48,763 nt of DNA, from the NCBI GenBank assembly GCA_905182745.1, contig CAJJCR010000005.1:1-48763 (forward strand), in the 5' to 3' direction. Origin of the DNA: Bacteroidetes bacterium MED-G20 (lineage in GTDB: Bacteria; Bacteroidota; Bacteroidia; Flavobacteriales_D; Parvicellaceae). Below are positions 7,899 through 19,540 of the stretch, piece by piece (within the stretch, counting starts at the first letter, position 1; each line of letters begins with the position of its first letter). The position numbers were made by a program, and so were the translations under genes. A model generated the notes under the pieces. That model made no database searches and was not told where the DNA came from. It saw nothing but the letters and a program-made list of their open reading frames with translations.

Positions 7899-10800
7899 AT
7901 GAAAAAAATAATTATCTCATTTTTCCTTTTATTATTTACAACAAGTCTTAATTCCCAGACTTCTGACCTAGGAAATCCTCTTTCCTGGAAAGGTAAAATA
8001 AGTCTTCAAAATATTCCAGCTAAAATCATGTCTGGATACAATCAATCCACTGTTGATTCTCAAGACAATACCAACGATGCTTTAAAAGATCGTCCTTGGA
8101 GATTTGGCTATAAATATGACGTTAATTACAACCTAAATAATTCTGGATCTTGGAATACTCTTCCAAATGGTGATAAAATTTGGCAGTTAGCTATAGAATG
8201 TCAAGGAGCATTGACAATGAATCTTTTGTTTGAAAATTATTATCTCCCTAAAGGTGCTTATTTATATTTATATGACATCGATCAAACCAACAGAGTTGGA
8301 GCTTATACTTTTAAAAATAATAGAATAGATGGTGAATTAGGTTCGGAATTAGTTCATGGAGAAAAGATAATTGTGGAATATGTCGAGCCTGCAAACGTTA
8401 AAGAATCGGGGAGATTTACAATATCCAATGTAATTCATGGGTACAGAAGTTTGGCACCAATTGAAAAAAGTCTAGTAAGAGCTTTGAACTCATCTGGAGA
8501 TTGTAATATAGATGTCAACTGTCCATTGGGAAATGGATGGGATAGTGAAATTAGATCTGTTGCCATGATTGTTGTAGGAGGAAGTGGGATTTGTACTGGA
8601 GCATTGGTGAACAATACTTGTAACGATGGAAGTACTTATTTCTTAACAGCTAATCACTGTTTAGGCGGAAGTACAGGTTCTTGGGCTTTTAGATTTAATT
8701 GGGAAAGTCCACCAGGGACAGAATCATGCGCAACAACAACTGGATCTACAGACCCTGGTCCTCCATATGACCAAACTGCTAATGGTGCCACAATTTTAGT
8801 CAATTCAGCAGCTTCTGATTTTGCGCTTCTTGAAATAGACAACATGACATTATCCAACGCACAGAACTGGAACTGTTATTATGCTGGTTGGGATGCTTCT
8901 GATTTAACGACTGTTACTGAGGCAACCGGGATTCACCATCCTTCAGGGGATGTTAAAAAAATATGTCGAGAAAATGATGCCCCTTTTCATTCAAATTCTG
9001 CAGGAGCAGCAGTTTGGTATATTAATCAGTGGGAGCAAGGTGTAACTGAACCAGGTTCTTCAGGATCTCCTTTATTTGATCAAAACCATAGAATTATTGG
9101 TCAATTATACGGCGGGTTAGCAGCTTGCTCGGGGACAGTTAATAACAACCAACACGATTATTATGGTAGAGTAGGTGTTTCATGGAATAATGGATTGGAT
9201 ACTTATTTAGCGCCAACTTCTTGCGGTATTTCTACTTTAACTGACGATGGATGGGATCCAAATACACCTACTCTTCCAGATGATGCAGGAGTTTCAACTA
9301 TCACCTCACCACAAGGACCCTACTGCATAGATAACTTTGATCCAGAAATCACCCTTAGAAATTATGGTACTAATAACTTAACAACAGTTTCTATAAATTA
9401 TGACATTGATGGTACAATCAATAATTCTTATTCTTGGACAGGTAATTTAGCTCCAGGAGGAACAGAAATTATAACCTTACCTAATATGATTAGTACAGCT
9501 GGTGCTCACACCTTTAATACCTATACTTTTCTTCCTAACGGAAACACGGATAGCAATCCCTTGAATGATGCAGCTAGTTCCAACTACTCTGCAACCATTG
9601 GTGGACAAGATGTTTTATTAGAAATTAATACAGACTGTTGGGGATCTGAAGTAACATGGACAATTGAAGATGTTAATTCAAATGTTTTGGCTAGTGGTGG
9701 ACCATACTCAGATGTTACTGGTGGTGAATACATAGCAGAAAATATTTGTTTGGCAGACAACTGTTTCGATTTTATAATAAACGATTCCTATGGAGACGGT
9801 ATGTTTGGTTCTCAATGGGGTTCTTGTAGTGTAGATGGAAATTACACAATTACTCATGTATATTCTGGGACTGTACTAGCTTCAACAATTGCTACTAATG
9901 CAGATTATGGAAATCAAGAAGTCAATAATTTTTGCGTAACTCCTGCTACAATATGTGGAATGAATGTTTCTAGTTCTGTAAATAATCCTCAGTGCCAAGG
10001 TTTAGATAATGGAAGCATTAGTGTTGTGGTTTCTGGAGGTAGTCCTGGATATAGCTACGATTGGGGAACAACACTGGGCAATTCTTCAGGAATTAGTAAT
10101 TTACCACCTGGAGTATTTTCTCTAGTGATTTCTGATTCTTTGCTGTGTGATACTATCATTATCTACGATTTAAACTATTCTACAATTTTATCACTTAGTA
10201 ATTTCGCTAGCGATATTTCTTGCAATGGTGCCAGCGATGGTTCTATTTCAGTAGTTGCATCTGGAAGTACTGGGTATTCTTACGATTGGGGTTCTGGTTT
10301 TGGAAATGTCTCTAGTTTAAGTGGATTGCCGTCAGGATCTTATTCTGTGGATGTAACAGACACTAATGGATGTATGCAATCTGCAGCATTTAATATATTG
10401 GAACCACCATTGAATCAAGCAAGCTATACTAATACAGTCTCTGATTTAACTGTATATTTCACTAATACATCCTCACTTGGAGCAAACTCTTGGAACTTTG
10501 GAAATGGATTGACAAGTTCATCTAATAGTCCATTTCATACATTTGCTAATACAGGAACTTATAACGTTTGTTTAACTTTAACTACTGCTTGTGGAACCTC
10601 TGTATATTGTGATGATATATATGTTCTAGACCCTAATACTGATATAGATGAAAATTTACAAGAATCCTTATTAGTGTTTCCAAATCCATCCAAAGGTGTT
10701 TTTAAAATAGATTACGAACCAATGTCTAGTTCAAATGTTCAACTGAATATTTTTGATCTAACAGGTAGATTGATATTTAATAAAGACTTTGAAAACCAAA

Positions 10801-10901
10801 GAGAAATTTTAGTAGATATTTCTAACAAATCTAAAGGAACTTACCTTTTAAAACTATCAGTAAATGAAGAGCAGGTTCAAAAAATTATAGTCTTTAATTA
10901 A
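7899..10901 (+). CDS. Secreted lysyl-endopeptidase-like serine protease with SprB, PKD and T9SS domains
   Basis: 1000 residues. Signal peptide (1-20), a propeptide region, then a trypsin-fold protease of the Lys-C (Achromobacter protease I) type. The triad is visible as His253 (TANHC), Asp307 (SDFALLEI) and Ser388 (EPGSSGSPLF). After it come a CARDB-like region (about 460-560), a DSYGDG module (about 625), two SprB repeats (about 695-826, each with GYSYDWG), a PKD domain (about 850-905) and a T9SS type A sorting domain (LLVFPNPSKG to the end). It is expected to be exported by Sec, then T9SS, and displayed or released as an extracellular protease. Its last 8 bp overlap the stop of the convergent acyltransferase. 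Confidence 0.88.
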   Translation: MKKIIISFFLLLFTTSLNSQTSDLGNPLSWKGKISLQNIPAKIMSGYNQSTVDSQDNTNDALKDRPWRFGYKYDVNYNLNNSGSWNTLPNGDKIWQLAIECQGALTMNLLFENYYLPKGAYLYLYDIDQTNRVGAYTFKNNRIDGELGSELVHGEKIIVEYVEPANVKESGRFTISNVIHGYRSLAPIEKSLVRALNSSGDCNIDVNCPLGNGWDSEIRSVAMIVVGGSGICTGALVNNTCNDGSTYFLTANHCLGGSTGSWAFRFNWESPPGTESCATTTGSTDPGPPYDQTANGATILVNSAASDFALLEIDNMTLSNAQNWNCYYAGWDASDLTTVTEATGIHHPSGDVKKICRENDAPFHSNSAGAAVWYINQWEQGVTEPGSSGSPLFDQNHRIIGQLYGGLAACSGTVNNNQHDYYGRVGVSWNNGLDTYLAPTSCGISTLTDDGWDPNTPTLPDDAGVSTITSPQGPYCIDNFDPEITLRNYGTNNLTTVSINYDIDGTINNSYSWTGNLAPGGTEIITLPNMISTAGAHTFNTYTFLPNGNTDSNPLNDAASSNYSATIGGQDVLLEINTDCWGSEVTWTIEDVNSNVLASGGPYSDVTGGEYIAENICLADNCFDFIINDSYGDGMFGSQWGSCSVDGNYTITHVYSGTVLASTIATNADYGNQEVNNFCVTPATICGMNVSSSVNNPQCQGLDNGSISVVVSGGSPGYSYDWGTTLGNSSGISNLPPGVFSLVISDSLLCDTIIIYDLNYSTILSLSNFASDISCNGASDGSISVVASGSTGYSYDWGSGFGNVSSLSGLPSGSYSVDVTDTNGCMQSAAFNILEPPLNQASYTNTVSDLTVYFTNTSSLGANSWNFGNGLTSSSNSPFHTFANTGTYNVCLTLTTACGTSVYCDDIYVLDPNTDIDENLQESLLVFPNPSKGVFKIDYEPMSSSNVQLNIFDLTGRLIFNKDFENQREILVDISNKSKGTYLLKLSVNEEQVQKIIVFN

Positions 10902-12010
10902 AATAATTTTTTTCTCTTAAAGATAGAAACGGCATTTCTAAATATTTATAGGAGATAGAACTTACAATAATAGATCCTCCTAAGGTAAATGCTATAAATG
11001 CTCCCAAGGTTAACCAATTATCAATCTTGATGTTTTGCACAATACAGTACTGAAAACTGCAATGAATAAATATTATATGATAAATATATAAACCATATCC
11101 TCTAGCCCCTAAAAAAGACAAAAGTTTACTTTTTATTTTGAATGATGAATTTTCAGGCAGAAAAATTGAAATTAATATTGTAAAAAGTAAAGCAATAATT
11201 GAGGGTCTTATAATATATAGAAGTGTTCCAAATTCATTTGGTAATATATATTTTTGAAAAACCACAACCAATACAACCAATATAACAACCATTCTTTTTA
11301 TTTGGATGCTGATCTTTTGAATAAAGTCAATTGTTTTTTGGTAATCTGTAACAATGAAATAGCCTAATAAGCCACCAATGGCAAAGTAATCTAAATTTGC
11401 AAATAAATCATTGCTTACAATTAAGTTGTTATTGAAAATTGTCTCTTCAAGAGCCCTTGATCCCCAGGATATAACAATACAAATGAATAAAAATTTTAGA
11501 ACATGTTTCATTGGGATAATAAATAAAGAAATCATCCAAAAAATATAAAAATGTTCTTCAATACAAAGAGACCAAAATACAGGTAATGGAGTCGTTTTAG
11601 GGAACTTATCAGTGATAAGCATCTTGTAATTCTCTAAGAATGTAAAAGAGTATTTCCAATCCAAGTCATATCCAGCTCCAACCATATGAAAGCCAATTTT
11701 TTCTTTAAAATCAAATGGAATTAGAAATACAATAATTACCATTAAAAAATATAGAGGCCAAATTCTAAAAGCTCGTCTAAAAAAAAACTTTTTAATATTT
11801 ATTTGAGTCTCTTTGTACTTTTTCAAGAATAAGTAAATAGGATATTAAGAACCCACTTAGAACAAAAAAAAATGAAACACCAATTCCACCACCACTTTTC
11901 AAAAATGAAAATATTGGAAAACTACCTTGAAATGGTATATGGAGAAAGTAAACTTTTAAAAAAGCAAAAAAACGCAAAGAATCAATAGAATGGAAATATC
12001 TCTTTTTCAT
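10894..12010 (-). CDS. Acyltransferase family 3 (integral membrane O-acyltransferase), split by one frameshift
   Basis: Frames 11792-12010 and 10894-11826 are consecutive parts of one protein of about 371 residues. The N-terminal part has the family signature: FHSIDSLRFFAFLKVYFLH, with the conserved Asp-x-Leu-Arg and the active-site histidine, then GGIGVSFFFVLSGFLISYLL. The second part continues with FFFRRAFRIWPLYFL and eight or so further membrane helices, including FWSLCIEEHFYIFW. Removing one base of the T-run at 11819-11823 joins them as LILEKYKETQ. Such proteins transfer acyl groups to surface polysaccharides or lipids; no glycan gene cluster is present here to name a substrate. Confidence 0.82.
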
Positions 12011-12261
12011 TTAGCTGCCTGTTTTTAGACATTCAGACAGTTTTAAGAGAAAATAATATCTTACTAATATAAAAGAAGATATTACAAAAAAAAGTAATAA
12101 TGCTTTGACTAACTAAGCGTTAATATACTCTATATACATAACATATTTTGAATATATTATATTTTTAATCAATTGACATTAAGTATATGGTACTTATTTA
12201 CTAAAATTTAGAACTATAGTGACTTGTAGAAGTTGATTTTAATAGATTTCAAAGAACGAAT

Positions 12262-12813
12262 TTATCTTCTAGTAGCTTTCGCTATATCTTCGAATTTAAT
12301 GTCTTTATAGTCGTATGTTATAGTCTCAAAAAAACTATTTCCTATTTCATTTTTCCAGTCCATATGTAAGGATACATCGTATTTAGAAGGTGGCGATATA
12401 GTGTACTGAACAGAATATAAATCTTCTAATTTTCCAGGTAATGAAATATTTCTCGCATAATGAAAATTATCAGAAAGATTTATATGAGGAATTAAGTCTA
12501 TAAATGTTTTTAATCCTGTACTCTGATTAGTAACTAGTGCATTTATATGTAAATAAGGAACAAACCCACCTTTGGGAGTTCCTTTTGGAACATTGTCTAC
12601 ATCCCAATTAACTCTAGCTTCAATATGAATATCTGTTAAATTCTCATTTAAGTTTGTTGATGAAGGCATAATCATATCCTTAATTGCACCTTCAAAAATG
12701 ACTACAATTCCTGGTTCAATTCTTTCTTGGCCAATAATTAACTCTTGGGCTTTGAAAGAAATTACAGTTATTAATAAAAAAGTAAGAATCAATAATTTTT
12801 TAGAAAATACCAT
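12262..12813 (-). CDS. P19/Tp34-family periplasmic metal-binding (iron transport) protein
   Basis: The frame is open from 12864, but the start that gives a clean signal peptide (MVFSKKLLILTFLLITVISFKAQ) is at 12813, making 183 residues. The mature part matches the P19/Tp34 iron-transport fold: an early IFEGAIKDMIMPSS strand, DIHIEARVNW where the family has its ligand glutamate, GGFVPYLHINA, then LIPHINLSDNFHYARNISLPG, equivalent to the family's MPMxxxDGxHYG metal-site loop, and YTISPPS. The loop keeps Asp and His but lacks both methionines, with Ile and His in their places. The usual FTR1-type permease partner is not nearby. The fold assignment is fairly sure; iron or copper specificity is inference. 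Confidence 0.7.
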   Translation of the reverse strand: MVFSKKLLILTFLLITVISFKAQELIIGQERIEPGIVVIFEGAIKDMIMPSSTNLNENLTDIHIEARVNWDVDNVPKGTPKGGFVPYLHINALVTNQSTGLKTFIDLIPHINLSDNFHYARNISLPGKLEDLYSVQYTISPPSKYDVSLHMDWKNEIGNSFFETITYDYKDIKFEDIAKATRR

Positions 12814-12916
12814 TTTTAAACTTTTTTCAATTTTCAATATTTTTTTGAATTTAATACACACCATTTATTAGGTATTCTTGAAAGAAAATAAATTTTATGA
12901 TTATTATCTTAATGCT

Positions 12917-13360
12917 CTAAATCTTATTTACCCTTACAGCATTTAAGCCTTTTGGTCCTCTTTCTAACTCAAAAGAAACTTTGTCATTTTCTCCAATTTC
13001 ACCGTTCAAACTACTAACATGAACAAAGTATTTTTCGCTTGTTACGTCTTCTTTAATAAATCCATAACCTTTTTCATCGTTGTAAAATTCAACTTTTCCT
13101 TTTTTAATAGGGTCGTCATTTTCATTTTCTCTAGTAGGAATTCCAATTTCGATGTCTTCAGCTTTTATTACAGTTCTTTTTGTTTTGTCTGGCGGAGTAT
13201 CACTAAAATTGCCGTTTTCGTCTATGTAAGCGATAGATTCTTCAAACGACTTTTTTGGATTAGATTTTCTTTCTTCTCTTTTAGCCAATTTATCTTTACG
13301 TTTTTTTAAACGTTTTTTTTCTTTTTCTTTTTTGCTAAAAGTTTCTTGTGACTTACCCAT
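12917..13360 (-). CDS. Cold-shock-domain protein with lysine-rich N-terminal extension
   Basis: 147 residues. The C-terminal 65 residues are a cold-shock domain with both RNA-binding motifs, RNP1 as KGYGFI and RNP2 as YFVHVSSL, and closing KGLNAVRV. The first 40 residues are almost entirely Lys, Arg and Glu, giving a disordered basic arm, followed by an acidic linker. This two-part layout is common in Bacteroidota cold-shock proteins and suggests a general RNA chaperone binding nucleic acid through both parts. Cytoplasmic, single gene; no cold-shock leader can be recognised. Confidence 0.88.
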   Translation of the reverse strand: MGKSQETFSKKEKEKKRLKKRKDKLAKREERKSNPKKSFEESIAYIDENGNFSDTPPDKTKRTVIKAEDIEIGIPTRENENDDPIKKGKVEFYNDEKGYGFIKEDVTSEKYFVHVSSLNGEIGENDKVSFELERGPKGLNAVRVNKI

Positions 13361-13535
13361 GTAATTTATTGTTTTTGCAAATATAGGGTTATTATCTAAA
13401 ATTTAAAGGTAAATAGACCTATAAAATATTTAAATATTGTTTAATTTTTCAACGATTTAAAGTTAAAAAGAACTAAATATTCTATATTTAGATAATTATC
13501 ATTTCAATTTTATTTAAAATATACTAGTAAATTCT

Positions 13536-14543
13536 ATGAAAAATTTCATCATCTTTTTTTTTCTTTTACCTCTGTCAGTTTTTAGTCAGCAATATCTAAA
13601 TTACAACCATAATGGGATCAATAGAGACTATATTTTATATCGTCCTAGTGGACTCAGTCCACAAGCCCCATTAGTTTTTGTAACCCATGGATATTCTTCT
13701 AGTGCTCAAAATATAATGAACTATTCAGGATTTAATTTATTAGCTCTTCAAAACCAATTTGCTGTTTGTTACCCTCAAGGTACTCAAGACAATGGCGGAA
13801 ATAATTTTTGGAATGTTGGATATTTATTTACTTCTGGAAGTAACGTGGATGATGTCGATTTTTTAATTTCTTTAGCTCAAGAACTTCAAAATACTTACAA
13901 TCTTTCTTCTGAAAACACCTTTCTCACTGGGATGTCTAACGGAGCAGAGCTAAGTTATTTAGTAGCTTGTGAATCCCCAGGAACCTTTAAGGCCTATGCA
14001 CCTGTTGCGGGAACTATTTTCACCGATGGCTTACCAAATAACACCTGTAATGGTACTGCATCTCCAATTTTTGAAATTCATGGAGAAAATGATAATGTTA
14101 GTTTATTTAATGGTAATCTTAATGACCAGTTTTGGGGTCCTTATTTAGCCATAGATTCTGTTATGTCTTTTTGGGTTAATACTAGTGGTTTAAATATTTT
14201 AGATGTTGACACTTTACCCAATTTAAACAACAATTTTAAATATACTATTAGCTATAAATATTCTTCTAACACTTCAATTAATGAAGTATGGCTTTACAAG
14301 CATAAAAATGGCCATTCATGGAATGTAGACGATATCAATGTACAAGATGAGATTTGGGACTTTTTTAGCAAATATATCGTCTTGACTACTAATTCATCTA
14401 TTGATAATCAAAGTTTAAATTCTACAAGAAAGATTATCAAAACTGTCAATCTCTTTGGTCAAGAAGTTAGTCACACGAAAAATAAATTCGTTTTTAATAT
14501 TTACAGCGATGGATCTGTAGAAAAGTCGATACGGGTAGAGTAG
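13536..14543 (+). CDS. Secreted PHB-depolymerase-like/feruloyl-type esterase with short variant C-terminal tail
   Basis: 335 residues. Signal peptide (1-18), then an alpha/beta esterase of the poly(3-hydroxybutyrate) depolymerase/LpqC type. Visible elements are VFVTHGYSSSAQ for the oxyanion region, the nucleophile elbow GMSNGA with Ser134, HGENDNV for the acid, and HKNGHSW for the catalytic histidine. No classical T9SS domain follows; instead the last 40 residues read KTVNLFGQEV, then IYSDGSVEK. The same tail pattern occurs at the end of the unrelated protein at 39787. Likely extracellular, hydrolysing an ester polymer or acylated carbohydrate. Convergent with the propeller operon. Confidence 0.8.
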   Translation: MKNFIIFFFLLPLSVFSQQYLNYNHNGINRDYILYRPSGLSPQAPLVFVTHGYSSSAQNIMNYSGFNLLALQNQFAVCYPQGTQDNGGNNFWNVGYLFTSGSNVDDVDFLISLAQELQNTYNLSSENTFLTGMSNGAELSYLVACESPGTFKAYAPVAGTIFTDGLPNNTCNGTASPIFEIHGENDNVSLFNGNLNDQFWGPYLAIDSVMSFWVNTSGLNILDVDTLPNLNNNFKYTISYKYSSNTSINEVWLYKHKNGHSWNVDDINVQDEIWDFFSKYIVLTTNSSIDNQSLNSTRKIIKTVNLFGQEVSHTKNKFVFNIYSDGSVEKSIRVE

Positions 14544-14554
14544 AGTTGTAGTCT

Positions 14555-17500
14555 TTAAACTCTTACTCCCATAATACATATATCGTCAATTTGCTCCAAA
14601 TCTCCTCTCCAGTCTTCAATTTCTTTATTTAACAACTCTCTCTGCTTTCTCATATTTTCTTCTTGTATAGAAAGCAAAAAATCTTGAAACTTTAAAGACT
14701 TATATTTTTTACCCCTTGCACCTCCAAATTGATCTACAAAACCGTCGGAGAATACATAAATACTATCTCCTTTTTTAAGTTGTATTTCATGAGATTTGAA
14801 AGGTTTACTATATTCAAAACTGCCTATAGGTTGTCTGTCTGCTCCAATTTTGGTTAACTTGTTATCTCTTACCATCCAAAGAGGGTTAAATGCTCCAGCA
14901 TATTTTAATTTATCACCTTCAATACAACAAAGCGCAATATCCATACCGTCTTTCACGTTTTCTTCACTGTGACCAAATTCTTCAACTACCAATTCTTTTG
15001 TGTTGTCTAATATTTTTCCAGGATCAGTTAAATTATACTCTCTTACTGACCGGTTTAAAGCATTATTACATACTAAACTTATCATTGCTCCGGGAACACC
15101 ATGTCCAGTGCAATCAGCAGCAGCAAAGTAGGTTTTATTGTCATGGTATTCTAACCAGTAAAAATCACCTGCAATAACATCTTTAGGTTTGTAAAGAACA
15201 AAACTGTCTTTTAAATATGCTTTAACAGCTCTATTTGAGGGTAAAATAGCTGACTGTATTCTCTTGGCATAATTAATAGAATCTAAAATTTCTTTGTTTT
15301 TTTCTTCCAATCGTTCTCTTGCTTCTCTATCCTTAATTTGTCCTTCTTCTTTTAATTTTGATGAGTAACGCCTTTGATTAGTGTACTTTCTTGTGGTGTA
15401 AAATGAAAAAGATATTAATAAAAGTAATCCTCCCCAAAAAGGTATTGCAGTGCTTGGATTTGAATACCAAGGCCCTACAACAGAAAGATTTATTATTAAT
15501 GGTTTAGAATAGTTCATATCTCTATCAATTGATTGAAATTCTAATTCATATTTTCCTGATTTTTGAGGTTGAAAAACAAATTCATTAGAATTGATAGTGA
15601 AGGATCTCACAGAATCTTTTCTAGTAATTTTAACAAAAAATTTTAACTTTTCAGCCTTAGTATTAAAACTTGTAGAGTTTAAAATAATTTTTGTTTTAGT
15701 TCCTACAAGGATTTTTTCTTTATTATCTTTTAAATTTTCAATGGAATTGTAAGTACTAGATGGTGTTTCAATTTCATTTATAAATACTTTAGGTGTCTGA
15801 TGTGTAGGAACATAAGCTGTTATCCCATTTTTCCCTCCGAACCATAACTTATCTCCATTTATTCCATAAATTGATTTAATTGTGTTTTGAAGAAGTCCAT
15901 CTCTTTTATCTAAACTATTCCATATATTACCATTAAAATAACAAACTCCTCCTCCCCAAGTCCCTACCCAGACATTATCAAAATCGTCAACAAATGTTGA
16001 GTAAGTTTCATCTGAAGGTAACCCATCTTGCATGGTATAATGTTTAAATTTTTCACCATCGTACATTTGAATTCCTGAACCATCTAAAGCAATCCAGTAA
16101 TTATTTTTGGAATCTACAGAAATATCCCACACTAAATTATTAGCAAGTCCGTTTGATTTATCAAAATTGGTAAATTTTTCACCATCATAAATTGAAAAAC
16201 CGTTTGCATAAGTACTGTATATGATTTCACCATTTTTACCAATAGCTACTCCACATGAATTTAGTATTGGCCTTACTAATCCATCTGATTCATCATAGAT
16301 AACTAAGGAATCATTTTTATACATCCCTAAACCACTTGTTGTAGCTAACCAAATAGTTCCTTCATTATCAAATTCAATATCAAATAAATATGTATTAGCA
16401 GGAAGATTTATTTCTTCAGTAGCATCTTCAATAACCCCATTTGAATATTTAGAAATTTTATTATTACCAACCATCCAAAGAGTCCCGTCATTTGCGAAAT
16501 TTAATTTTTGAATATTGTTAATTATTAAACCGCTATTTTTATTTTCAAAATGTTTTACTACTATACCATTATCAACTTTATAAAGTCCTTTATTTCCACC
16601 AAGCCATAAAGCTCCTTCATTATCCATTATGATATCATTAATATTTTCGTTTGATTTCAATCCTTCAGATTCTGAAATTGATTGGAAAGAATTAGGGTCA
16701 TAAACATAGACTCCGTCAACAAATGACGATAAAAAATAAATACCGTCTTTAGTTTTATTTACTGCAGTAACTTGGATATTTTTTAGTCCATTTATATCTC
16801 CACTTATAATTGTTTTAAATGTTTCATTCTTCATGTTAACTAAGCCCTTATCTGTTGCAATCCATAAACCATTATTATCAAATAATATATCATTTATTAC
16901 ATTACTAGGTAACCCATTATAAGATGAATACTGTTTAAATTTTATACCATCAAATCTTAATAATCCTCCGTTTGTTCCTAACCAAATATTTCCTAAAGGG
17001 TCATCTTCTATCACATTTATAAATGATTCTTCTTCAGTAATTCCATTGAAATTTCTTTGATCTAATGTTTTGAAGCTTTTCCCATTAAAAATACAAATAC
17101 CACTTGAACATCCTAGCCAAATATTATTTCCAATAACTTTTATTGATTGTACATTTCCACTGGCAAGTCCGTCAGTAAAATCATAGTTTTTAAATTCATT
17201 ACCATTATAAATAGATAAACCTTCATTAGTGCCCACTAAAATGTTTCCCTTTAAATCTTCTGAAATGGTATTTATACTGTTACTTACTAACCCATTGTCT
17301 TTTTTTAAATGCTCAAGAACAATTTTATTTTTCCATTTAACTAAGCCACTTTTATTGTAAGCAATCCATATATTTTCCTTACTATCTTCAAATATTCCCT
17401 CTATAATGTCATTAGGAAGTCCATTGAAATAATTATAGTTTTTAATTTTTAAACCGTCATAAACTGATAACCCATTAAATGTTCCAAAGAAAATATTGTC

Positions 17501-18627
17501 ATTTTTAGAAATAATTGATTGGCCAATAGTATTACTTAACATACCGTCAAATATTGAAATATGATCCCAAGATCCTTTAGTTTGCCTAGCAATTTTGAAA
17601 TCTATATTTTTAGTTTCTCCACTTTTTTCTGAAATCTTTATTTTAGTTTTAATATTATTAGTTAAGTGATACTTTATTTCATCACTAGTAGCAATGCTTA
17701 TATTCCAATTTCCTATTGGTGGGGTGAATTTATATTCCCCCAACATATCAGTCGAAGTTGAAAAAAAAACTTTATTGGTTTCACTATTGCTAATATCTAC
17801 TTGAACACCTGGTTGAGGAGAACTTCCATCCATAGAAACTATTTTACCAGATATTTTTGACTTTTTGGTTAATATTAAATTTATATTTTCAACTTGATTT
17901 TCAGATACTTTAATTTCTTTAGTCCAATCGTATTTCCCTTGAAAAGCACCACCAATTTGATAGACTCCAGGTTTTACCCATATCTTTAAATACCCATTTT
18001 TATCTAACTTATAAGCATCAAATTTTTTATTACTTTTTATTCCAACATATCCTGAATAGGGTTTACCATTTTCTTTTTTTACAGTGATTTTTAGTTGTGA
18101 ATATTTGTCATCAATTAAATTTAACCTGAAAAAAGGGTCGTATGTTCCAAAAGATTTGGCAATAATTACTACCTTATTACTTCCTTTTTTAAACTGATAA
18201 TCAAAATACATTTGATCACTTTCTTCAGACGAAAATACTTTTTCCTCATTTATATATACAGTTGCATTAAATTCCCAATTCCCAAGATTTAAGCCTCTTG
18301 TATGATCGGATGGTGACTCTATATTACATGCAGCAATAAATGAGTTATTGTAATTAATTTCTCCGAATACTTGCTTTAAAGAAAAAGTGATATTCTTATG
18401 ATTAGAAAGATTTAATTCTTGATAATTACTAGTGTCAATTTCCTAAAATATTTATTAGTATTTTTTGTAATTAAATCAATATTTTCAGGTTTTAAGTCGA
18501 TAATATTTGCAATGAACCAATTATTTACACTTGTTTTGGTTACTGAGTTATTTGGCAACTCAGTTTGTCCATGAATTAAGAATTTTATAAGAAATAAACA
18601 GAATATTAATATAGTTTTTTTAAACAT
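14555..18627 (-). CDS. Propeller-SpoIIE membrane phosphatase A (divergent output domain), one frameshift
   Basis: Frames 18412-18627 (signal peptide and first residues) and 14555-18211 are one gene of about 1357 residues. The intervening sequence is coding in the second frame (ELNLSNHKNITFS) and joins if one base is added to the T-run at 18439-18441. Order: signal peptide; NSVTKTSVNNW N-terminal domain; carboxypeptidase-regulatory-like domain (SGKIVSMDGSSPQPGV); about 13 propeller repeats of the DGLPSN...GNIWIGT...GL kind; Y_Y_Y-like domain; one membrane helix near AIPFWGGLLLLIS; coiled coil; PP2C/SpoIIE domain with the metal-binding acidic residues in GDFYW, DCTGHGVPGA, FSDGFVDQ and DDICIMGV. 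It is the last gene of the operon. Its phosphatase is clearly diverged from the other three, for example MISLVCNNALN where they have MSMIGTSLLNE. Confidence 0.85.
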
Positions 18628-18639
18628 TTCACACTTTTT

Positions 18640-19540
18640 ATAATTTATTTTAAACTCTCACTCCCATTATACAAATATCATCAATCTGCTCCTCTTTTTG
18701 CATCCAATTGGCCAACTCTATTTCTAATAATTTATTTTGCTTTTTTTCTTCTTCTTTACTTATTTTAAGAAGAAGCTTTTTAAAATTTGCAGTCATGTAT
18801 TTTTTGCCATTATCTCCTCCAAATTGATCTTGGTATCCATCAGAATAAATATAGATCATATCGTCTTTTTTAAGTTTCATAGAGTGTTTAGTAAAAGGTT
18901 TTATATCTACTGTTTCTAGACCAACAGCTTGAGAATCTCCTTTAAATGTACTTAGTTCATTTTCACTAACTACAACCAATGGATTATGTGCACCTGAAAA
19001 TTCTAAAGTTTTCTTTTTCATATTGAGCTTACAAATAGAAATATCCATTCCATCTTTTTGGTCGTCTTCAGTGTCTTGGTTTAGAGATTTAATAATCTGT
19101 TTTCTCATTTCATCTAAGATCTTATTGGTATCCTTAATTCCTTTTTCTACAATAATTTCATTGAGTAGGGAAGTACCTATCATACTCATAAAAGCACCAG
19201 GAACTCCATGGCCAGTACAATCTGCTACTGTAAAGAATATATTTTCTTCTTGGTCTTTATATACCCAATAAAAGTCACCAGATACTACATCTTTAGGTTT
19301 AAAGAAAGTAAAGCTTTTAGGAATAACAGATTTTCTGTAAGCTTCAGAAGTCATCATAGCATCTTGAATTCGTTTGGCATAATTTATAGAATCTACAATT
19401 TCTTTGTTTTTTTCTTCCAGTCTAAGTCTTGATTCTTCTTTAAGCTGTGCAGTGTATCGTCTTTGACTTAAATATTGATTGGAAGAATATCCGGAAACTG
19501 ATATTAATAAAACTAGGAATCCCCAAAATGGAATAGCAGT
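18640..19540. repeat. Direct repeat copy 1: 3' end of gene B
   Basis: About 0.9 kb nearly identical to 22736-23638, offset about 4097 bp, with only a handful of differences by eye. It covers the membrane helix, coiled coil and phosphatase domain. Similarity drops abruptly after GGAATAGCAGT at 19540. Confidence 0.85.

Noticed and set aside
12011-12261. 250 bp gap between the acyltransferase and P19-like genes
   Set aside because: Checked for small ORFs, hairpins with T-runs and tRNA-like structures; only AT-rich sequence was seen.
13019-13309. Plus-strand 96-aa phenylalanine-rich ORF
   Set aside because: Reverse image of the lysine-rich cold-shock protein; the Phe/Ser composition is an artefact of antisense AAA/GAA codons.
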